18,303 nt of DNA from Pseudomonadota bacterium (GTDB taxonomy: Bacteria; Pseudomonadota; Alphaproteobacteria; Micavibrionales; Micavibrionaceae). Below are positions 13,276 through 18,303 of the stretch, piece after piece (position 1 is the stretch's first letter; every line of letters starts with the position of its first letter). Position numbers and translations under genes: made by a program. The notes under the pieces were generated by a model. The model searched no databases and was not told where the DNA came from. It saw only the letters and a program-made list of their open reading frames with translations. Location: the NCBI GenBank assembly GCA_016198545.1, contig JACQIJ010000146.1, forward strand, positions 1 through 18,303, given 5' to 3'.

Positions 13276-15105
13276 CTAATCCTCCGCCTTCATCAGAACA
13301 TACGATCCCGGCGCGTCCCCGATGGGGTCGAGAACGCCGCCGCCGGGCTTACGCGCGGGAACGGTTTGCTCACCGGCATATTGCCGCGCCCATTCATGCC
13401 AGTGCGGCCACCACGACCCTTCATGGGATCGTGCGCCGCCCAGCCACTTTTCAGGAGAAGGGGGATATTCGCCGCCCGTCCAGTAGCAGTATTTCTTTGC
13501 CGCCGGCGGGTTGATGACGCCTGCGACATGGCCAGATGCCGCCAGCGTGAAGTGCACCGGGCCCCTGAACATCTGCGTTCCGGCATAGGTTGCCTTCCAC
13601 GGCGCAATATGATCTTCCTTCGTCGAAAGAAAATAGGACGGGGTTTTTACCTTCCGCATGTCAATGGGCGTATCGTTCATCGTCACGCCGCCCGGAATGG
13701 GCAGCAGGTTTTTGCCGTAGCATTTGCGCATGTAGAAGCTATGCATCGCCGCGGGCATGTTCGTGGAATCGTCGTTCCAGTACAGCAGGTCAAACGGGAA
13801 GGGCTCCCGTCCCAAGAGATAGTTGTTGACGACGAACGACCAGATGAGATCGCCCGACCGCAGCATCGAGAACGTCTTGCGCAGGTAAGAGGCGGGGAGG
13901 AATCCTTTCTCCGCCATCTCCTTGCTGAGCAGCTTGAGCTGCGCTTCGTCCATGAACATTTTCAGGTCTCCGGATTCCTTGAAGTCGATGAGGCTGGTCA
14001 GGAATGTTGCGCTGGAAACGTAATCGGCTGCGCCCTCCGCGGCCAGATAGGCCAGCGTTACCGACAGCAGCGTGCCGCCGAGGCAGTATCCGGCAAGATT
14101 GCACTGCGGCTCGCCGGTGATTTTCCTGATCTGCAGCATCGCATCGAGAACGCCTTCCTCCATGTAATCCTCGAAGCGTTTCTGCGCGAGGCGGCGGCCG
14201 GGATTGACCCATGAGATCGTGAACACCGTGTGCCCCTGCTGCGTAAGCCATTTTATGAACGAGTTATCGGGGCGCAGATCGAGGATGTAAAACTTGTTTA
14301 TCCAGGGCGGAATGATGAGCAAAGGCTTTTCGAAAACTTTCTCTGTCGCGGCGTCGTACTGAATAAGCTGCATCAAATCGTTCTGATAAACGACCTTGCC
14401 CGGCGTGACGGCCAGATTGACGCCCGGTTTGAACGCCTCATCGTCCGTTGTGCTTATTTTCAACTCGCCGTGACCGCGCTCCATGTCCTCCAGCAGGTTT
14501 TTCATGCCGCGGACGAGGTTTTCGCCGTTCGATTCCAGCGTTTCCTTCAGGACATCCGGATTGGTCAGAAGGAAATTGGTCGGCGCCATCGCATCGATCA
14601 TCTGGCGCGTGTAAAACTCCACTTTTTTGCGAGCATTGTCGTCCATGCCTTCGGTGTTGCGCACCATATCCTGCATCCACCGGCCGGTCATCAAATACGA
14701 CTGCTTGATGAAATCGAAATATGCGCTTTCCTCCCACGCGGGGGATTTGAACCGCCGGTCACCGGGATCGGGCTTGTAGATATCCTCGCCCTTGCCGCTG
14801 ATGAACCGCGCCGCGCTGTCCTGCAGAAGGTTCGACCATTCACTCCACCACTGCATCTGAAGTTGTGCCACGCGCTGCGGGTCGGAATAAAGCTGCTTCA
14901 GAAATTCCGTATAGGCCGGGCGCAGGTTGAGAGGATCCTTCATCATCTCAAGCGCGCTATGTCCGTATTTTTCAAAATACTCGACGAGGAGGGGGCGTAT
15001 GCGTTCCGCCGTTTCCGTCAAAACGCGCGCCAGCGCGACGGGATCCTGCAGGACAGTGTCATACTCCATCGTCTCTTTTTCAGGGTTTTTGTCCGGCTTT
15101 GCCAT
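13276..15105 (-). CDS. phaC: Class I poly(3-hydroxyalkanoate) synthase PhaC
   Basis: Polymerises hydroxyacyl-CoA into storage polyester on granules in the cytoplasm. The 609-residue product fits class I synthases, which work without PhaE or PhaR. The N-terminal domain (about 1-235) includes the PhaC N-terminal segment with WWSEWSNLLQDSAARF. The alpha/beta hydrolase domain follows, with PPWINKFYILDLRPDNS, the lipase-like box GYCLGG with catalytic Cys341, Asp498 in STKEDHIAPW and His526 in LAASGHVAGVINPP. The Asp-His spacing of 28 equals that of the Cupriavidus enzyme. The start is not firm: the site before ATG 15105 is weak, and Met13 is an alternative. No phaA, phaB or phasin gene is adjacent. 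The gene is divergent from the OmpA-domain lipoprotein gene. Confidence 0.95.
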   Translation of the reverse strand: MAKPDKNPEKETMEYDTVLQDPVALARVLTETAERIRPLLVEYFEKYGHSALEMMKDPLNLRPAYTEFLKQLYSDPQRVAQLQMQWWSEWSNLLQDSAARFISGKGEDIYKPDPGDRRFKSPAWEESAYFDFIKQSYLMTGRWMQDMVRNTEGMDDNARKKVEFYTRQMIDAMAPTNFLLTNPDVLKETLESNGENLVRGMKNLLEDMERGHGELKISTTDDEAFKPGVNLAVTPGKVVYQNDLMQLIQYDAATEKVFEKPLLIIPPWINKFYILDLRPDNSFIKWLTQQGHTVFTISWVNPGRRLAQKRFEDYMEEGVLDAMLQIRKITGEPQCNLAGYCLGGTLLSVTLAYLAAEGAADYVSSATFLTSLIDFKESGDLKMFMDEAQLKLLSKEMAEKGFLPASYLRKTFSMLRSGDLIWSFVVNNYLLGREPFPFDLLYWNDDSTNMPAAMHSFYMRKCYGKNLLPIPGGVTMNDTPIDMRKVKTPSYFLSTKEDHIAPWKATYAGTQMFRGPVHFTLAASGHVAGVINPPAAKKYCYWTGGEYPPSPEKWLGGARSHEGSWWPHWHEWARQYAGEQTVPARKPGGGVLDPIGDAPGSYVLMKAED

Positions 15106-15213
15106 TTCGTGAATCTGCCTGAATCTCCCCGAAATAACAATATGGCGGCCTCTTGCAACTTGCCCGTAATTGAGCCAACATAACGAAGGTAACGGTTTTC
15201 GGGAGGTATTCCT

Positions 15214-15987
15214 TTGAAATCATTTCAGAAAGCGCTTCTGGTCACAGCGTGCGTCGGTATGCTGGCCGCCTGTTCGCATTCCGAAGAAGTGCAAATCGAT
15301 CAGGCTCAGGAAGTGGATCTTACGATCCCGCATAACGAATTTGATAATATGGATACTGCTGCGAATTACGTTTCCAACAGCAGTGTGCAGGTATTCAGCC
15401 TTGACGGCGCTGCCGCGGGTGGCGGGCCCCTGGGCGTCGCCGGGCCGCCGCCGACGGGATTCGGAGCGCGGGAGGGAGGTGTTACCGCCGGAACCGACCC
15501 CAGCGTTACGGTATTTCCGTTCGATGACGGCATGGACGCTCGCCATCAGGAACAACTTGGCATGATGCCGCCGCCGATGGCGCCCATGGCCAGCGGGCGC
15601 GAAGGCTTTGCGTCTCCGTTTGGACGCGGGCCCATGCGCGGCGACAGGAAAGCCGTTGTCTATTTCAGTCATGATTCCAAAACGGTAACGCCTGCTTCTA
15701 AAGAAAAGCTTGAACAGGTGACGAAGGACTACGGAGATCAAATGCTCCGCGTCGAGGGGCACGCCAGCGCGCGGGCCGGGGCAAAAGATCCGGTCGAAAA
15801 GCACATGATAAATCTGAAAGTCTCGATGGATCGGGCCCTGAACGTCTCACGCGAATTGATGCACAAGGGCGTTCCGGCTGAACGCATCGAAACATCGGCC
15901 TATGGCGACGTACACCCCGCGCCTGCGCAGGACGGTATGACAGGCGAAGCCGCCAGCCGCCGCGTTGAAATCCTGACAGGGCGCTGA
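15214..15987 (+). CDS. OmpA-domain lipoprotein with modified peptidoglycan-binding motif
   Basis: Predicted outer-membrane lipoprotein of 257 residues. It starts at TTG, supported by GGGAGG (15201-15206) seven bases upstream. The signal peptide MKSFQKALLVTACVGMLAAC ends in the lipobox LAAC with Cys20. Residues 60-140 are a Gly/Pro/Met-rich, probably disordered linker (AAAGGGPLGVAGPPPTGFG, MMPPPMAPM). The OmpA C-terminal domain occupies about 146-257: VVYFSHDSKTVTPASKEKLE, GHASARAG, SMDRALNVSRELMHKGVPAE and the closing ASRRVEIL. The usual GHTD/GYTD aspartate that binds diaminopimelate is Ser185 here, while Arg207 is kept. hom begins two bases after the stop, so the two are probably co-transcribed. 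It is Pal-like in layout but not a clear Pal. Confidence 0.88.
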   Translation: MKSFQKALLVTACVGMLAACSHSEEVQIDQAQEVDLTIPHNEFDNMDTAANYVSNSSVQVFSLDGAAAGGGPLGVAGPPPTGFGAREGGVTAGTDPSVTVFPFDDGMDARHQEQLGMMPPPMAPMASGREGFASPFGRGPMRGDRKAVVYFSHDSKTVTPASKEKLEQVTKDYGDQMLRVEGHASARAGAKDPVEKHMINLKVSMDRALNVSRELMHKGVPAERIETSAYGDVHPAPAQDGMTGEAASRRVEILTGR

Positions 15988-15989
15988 TT

Positions 15990-17282
15990 ATGGCCGCGCC
16001 ATTCCGTATCGGTATCGCCGGGCTGGGAACGGTGGGCTGCGGCGTTATCGAACTTCTTAAAAAGAACGGGAATGCCATCGCGGACCGTGCCGGGCGGCCC
16101 ATCCGCGTCGTAGCCGTCAGCGCGCGCAGCCGGATGAAAAAACGCATCTGCCCTGTCAAATCGTACCGCTGGGCTTCAGATTCCCTTGATATGGCCGCCG
16201 ACCCGAAAATCGATGCCGTTGTAGAACTCATCGGCGGGCAGGGAGGCGTAGCGAAGCGCCTTGCTGAAACAACTTTGAAGGCCGGAAAGCCCTTCGTCAC
16301 TGCCAACAAGGCTTTGCTGGCGCATCACGGACATAAACTTGCGATGCTGGCCGAAAAACATGGTGCGCCGCTGATGTATGAAGCGGCCGTGGCCGGCGGC
16401 ATTCCAATTATCAAGACGTTGCGCGAAGGTCTGGCCGCCAACAATATTTCTGCTGTTTATGGAATTTTAAACGGGACGTGCAATTATATCCTGACCGCGA
16501 TGCGCGAAACCGGCCGTGATTTTCACGATGCGCTGAAAGAAGCGCAGAAACTGGGTTACGCCGAAGCAAATCCGTCTTTTGACATCGACGGTATAGATAC
16601 AGCGCATAAACTCAATATTCTCAGCATGCTGACATTTGGAATTAAATCTGAATTTAAGGATTTTCGAACGCGTGGAATCACGTGTATCACGTTGCAAGAC
16701 ATTCTATTCGCGCAAGAACTTGGGTATAAAATTAAACTTCTCGGAATAAGTCGCAGAATTAAAAATAAAATATTCCAATCAGTAGAGCCGTGCCTCGTTC
16801 CTGCGGACAGCAATATCGGTTCAGTGGAGGGCGTATATAACGCCGTACACGTCGAAGGCGACTTTTCAGGCACGGAGCTTTCCATCGGACGCGGGGCGGG
16901 CGGTGGGCCGACAGCGTCTGCTGTCGTCGCTGACATCATCGATCTTGCGCGCGGACGCAAGGTTTTGCCCTTTGGAGCGCCGGCTGAATATATGAAAAAA
17001 GCAGCGCGCGCAGGAGCAGAGGATGTTTTCAGCCGCTTCTACATGCGGCTTGAAGTCGTCGACAGGCCCGGCGTACTGGCCGGCGTTTCAGCCATCATGC
17101 GCGACCACGGATTGTCCATCGAAGCCGTAACGCAACGCGGCCGCGATCCCGGCAAACCTGTGTCCATCGTGATGACGACGCACATGGTGAAGCAAAAAGA
17201 CATGGAAGAAGCCGCAGACTTCATAGCGGCCATCAAATCAGTCATCAAACCGCCCAGCCTGTTGCGAATCGAGCATTTTTGA
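15990..17282 (+). CDS. hom: Homoserine dehydrogenase with C-terminal ACT domain
   Basis: Reduces aspartate semialdehyde to homoserine, the branch point to threonine and methionine. The 430-residue product has the nucleotide-binding GLGTVG (11-16), TANKALLAHHG (104-114), EAAVAGGIPI (131-140), GILNGTCNYILTAM (158-171) and the active-site DIDGIDTAHK (198-207) with Lys207. From about residue 350 an ACT domain (FYMRLEVVDRPGVLAGVSAI) gives probable feedback control by threonine. No aspartokinase domain is fused, so it is the monofunctional form. AGGG (15978-15981) is eight bases before the ATG. Bases from about 16610 to 16785 are clearly more AT-rich than the rest, with 11 G/C among the 40 bases 16741-16780, though the protein there stays family-like. 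Confidence 0.96.
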   Translation: MAAPFRIGIAGLGTVGCGVIELLKKNGNAIADRAGRPIRVVAVSARSRMKKRICPVKSYRWASDSLDMAADPKIDAVVELIGGQGGVAKRLAETTLKAGKPFVTANKALLAHHGHKLAMLAEKHGAPLMYEAAVAGGIPIIKTLREGLAANNISAVYGILNGTCNYILTAMRETGRDFHDALKEAQKLGYAEANPSFDIDGIDTAHKLNILSMLTFGIKSEFKDFRTRGITCITLQDILFAQELGYKIKLLGISRRIKNKIFQSVEPCLVPADSNIGSVEGVYNAVHVEGDFSGTELSIGRGAGGGPTASAVVADIIDLARGRKVLPFGAPAEYMKKAARAGAEDVFSRFYMRLEVVDRPGVLAGVSAIMRDHGLSIEAVTQRGRDPGKPVSIVMTTHMVKQKDMEEAADFIAAIKSVIKPPSLLRIEHF

Positions 17283-17284
17283 TT

Positions 17285-18085
17285 ATGAAAGCCGAATTCA
17301 TCCTCATGGGATGCAGCGTTTCATCCGGAGTTCCGGCCATCGGCAACGATTGGGGCTCCTGCGACCCGGCTGAACCGAAAAACAGGCGCAATCGTGCCTG
17401 CGCCGTTGTCCGATCAGCCAAAACAACCCTTGTCATCGATACCGGACCGGATTTTCGCACGCAGATGAACGATTTAAATATCAAGGAGGTAGAGGCTGTT
17501 CTTTACAGCCACGCGCATAGCGACCACATCCAGGGCATCGATGAACTGCGCATTATAAAGCTGCGTACCCGGAGAACGATTGATATATATGGCAATGAAA
17601 CAACAATCAACGAACTCCGCCGCCGCTTCGATTACCTGTTCCGCGACCATCCGAAAATCAGTATTTACCCGCAGGTCGTAAATCCGCGTATCATTGAACC
17701 ATCTGCCTTTGGCGGGGCGATGATCATAGGCGATCTCACGTTTACGCCGTTCAACCAGGATCATGGCGATATGGACTGTCTGGGCTTTCGGTTTGGCAAC
17801 ATGGCGTACTCGCCGGACATGCTCAATCTTGATGATGCCGCCATTGCAACGCTTCAGGGCGTTGATACATGGATTGCCGACGGCGCAGGGTTCCATCGCG
17901 AAGACCATGAAACCCATGCGCCGCTAAGTCGCATTTACGCCTTGAATGAACGCATCAAAGCAAAAAAAGTCTATATATGCGGTCTTTCAAAATTCATGGA
18001 TTACAATATGTTGAGAGATGAACTTCCACCAGGATTTGAGCCAGCTTACGATGGCCTGCTGTTGCCGATCCACCTCATGCCCTGA
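17285..18085 (+). CDS. PhnP-like metallo-beta-lactamase-fold hydrolase, last metal histidine missing
   Basis: Member of the metallo-beta-lactamase superfamily close to PhnP, a cyclic phosphodiesterase; the substrate here is unknown. The 266-residue product begins with MGCSVSSGVPAIGNDWGSC and PKNRRNRA, typical of this group. The HxHxDH metal motif is HAHSDH (His76, His78, Asp80, His81). His160 (NQDHGD) and Asp178 (YSPDM) supply further ligands. Near the end the family normally has a histidine shortly before the DY motif, but here the segment reads ICGLSKFMDYN, without one. EPAYDGLLLPIH closes the protein. ATG 17285 is two bases after the hom stop, with no good ribosome-binding site between, so translational coupling to hom is likely; TTG 17279 would add only two residues. 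Confidence 0.88.
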   Translation: MKAEFILMGCSVSSGVPAIGNDWGSCDPAEPKNRRNRACAVVRSAKTTLVIDTGPDFRTQMNDLNIKEVEAVLYSHAHSDHIQGIDELRIIKLRTRRTIDIYGNETTINELRRRFDYLFRDHPKISIYPQVVNPRIIEPSAFGGAMIIGDLTFTPFNQDHGDMDCLGFRFGNMAYSPDMLNLDDAAIATLQGVDTWIADGAGFHREDHETHAPLSRIYALNERIKAKKVYICGLSKFMDYNMLRDELPPGFEPAYDGLLLPIHLMP

Positions 18086-18148
18086 AGTTACCCTACAGAT
18101 CTGGCTGAAAATTTGCGCTGTTTGGTGCGGTTTCTGACTGCTTGTTAT

Positions 18149-18290
18149 TTATACTGTTGAATATGGTATCAGTTGCTCATTGATTTTTTCAAGGATGTTG
18201 CGACGCTCATCTGGCGCTTTCCCAATACCCGCTGACACTGCAAAAACGGCAAAAGCAGATAAGGTGGAGATTTGTTTTAATCTTGATCAT
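18149..18290 (-). pseudogene. Possible frameshifted micro-gene for a small exported peptide
   Basis: Not a recognised family. The ATG at 18290-18288 opens MIKIKTNLH and meets a stop after 27 codons. If one A is removed from the AAAA run just after MIKI, the frame becomes MIKIKQISTLSAFAVFAVSAG followed by KAPDERRNILEKINEQLIPYSTV and a TAA at 18151-18149. That product is 46 residues, has a signal-peptide-like start and a charged tail, and looks more protein-like than either raw frame. GAG (18299-18297) provides a weak ribosome-binding site. It may be a real gene with an indel, a decayed gene, or chance. No other gene is visible in 18086-18303. Confidence 0.25.
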
Positions 18291-18303
18291 TTATTTCTCA
18301 TAA

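Noticed and set aside
13366..15183. Two long plus-strand frames (13366-14214 and 14230-15183) opposite phaC
   Set aside because: They are antisense to a complete PHA synthase with all catalytic residues; their translations are Arg/His-rich and family-less, as expected from a GC-rich gene read backwards.
1..18303. Mobile element, prophage, toxin-antitoxin, defence system or CRISPR array
   Set aside because: No transposase, integrase, phage or repeat-spacer structure was found; apart from two unknown exported proteins and possible small peptides, the genes are recognisable housekeeping or storage genes.

Overview
The window is ordinary chromosomal DNA, very probably from an alphaproteobacterium. 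The evidence is a K+-independent membrane pyrophosphatase, a CBP3-type cytochrome bc1 chaperone next to a DUF177 (YceD-like) protein, a plsX-fabH-ihfA-MerR cluster, a bL32 without zinc cysteines, and a class I PHA synthase. The order yceD-rpmF-plsX-fabH resembles the gammaproteobacterial arrangement, so the organism may lie outside the well-studied alphaproteobacterial orders; that last point is inference. I see no insertion sequence, prophage, CRISPR array or replication origin.

Layout. 1-1649: 3' part of hppA, cut by the window edge, then a UUCG-type terminator. 1650-2046: poorly explained stretch with a possible small exported peptide and a piece resembling a dispersed repeat. 2047-2603: bamE on the minus strand with its own promoter. 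2604-7055: one long plus-strand block of CBP3 chaperone, DUF177, rpmF, plsX, fabH, ihfA and a MerR regulator, covering envelope and fatty-acid/phospholipid initiation plus a nucleoid protein and a regulator, ending in a terminator. 7084-8079: tRNA-Pro(GGG), a GNAT acetyltransferase and cutA. 8128-10737 (minus): an exported protein of unknown family, then a strong hairpin, then metY (O-acetylhomoserine sulfhydrylase). 10738-12007: a promoter region and structured leader, then rplM-rpsI and a strong terminator. 12035-12559 (minus): a small exported protein of unknown family. 12734-13246: a gamma-class carbonic anhydrase homologue. 13276-15105 (minus): phaC. 15214-18085: an OmpA-domain lipoprotein, hom and a PhnP-like metallo-beta-lactamase-fold protein, closely packed. 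18086-18303: a possible frameshifted micro-gene on the minus strand.

Functional links. plsX and fabH start phospholipid and fatty-acid synthesis. hom makes homoserine, and metY uses its O-acetyl ester for methionine synthesis, although the two genes are not in one operon. phaC stores carbon as polyhydroxyalkanoate.

The most unusual signal is the DNA before rplM. It holds nested inverted repeats, two mutually exclusive hairpins at the ribosome-binding site, and a perfect palindrome carrying TATAAT on both strands. This could be an autoregulatory ribosomal-protein leader. Other points of note are a PhnP-like protein lacking its last metal-binding histidine, an OmpA domain lacking its peptidoglycan-binding aspartate, and two small peptide genes that look frameshifted.
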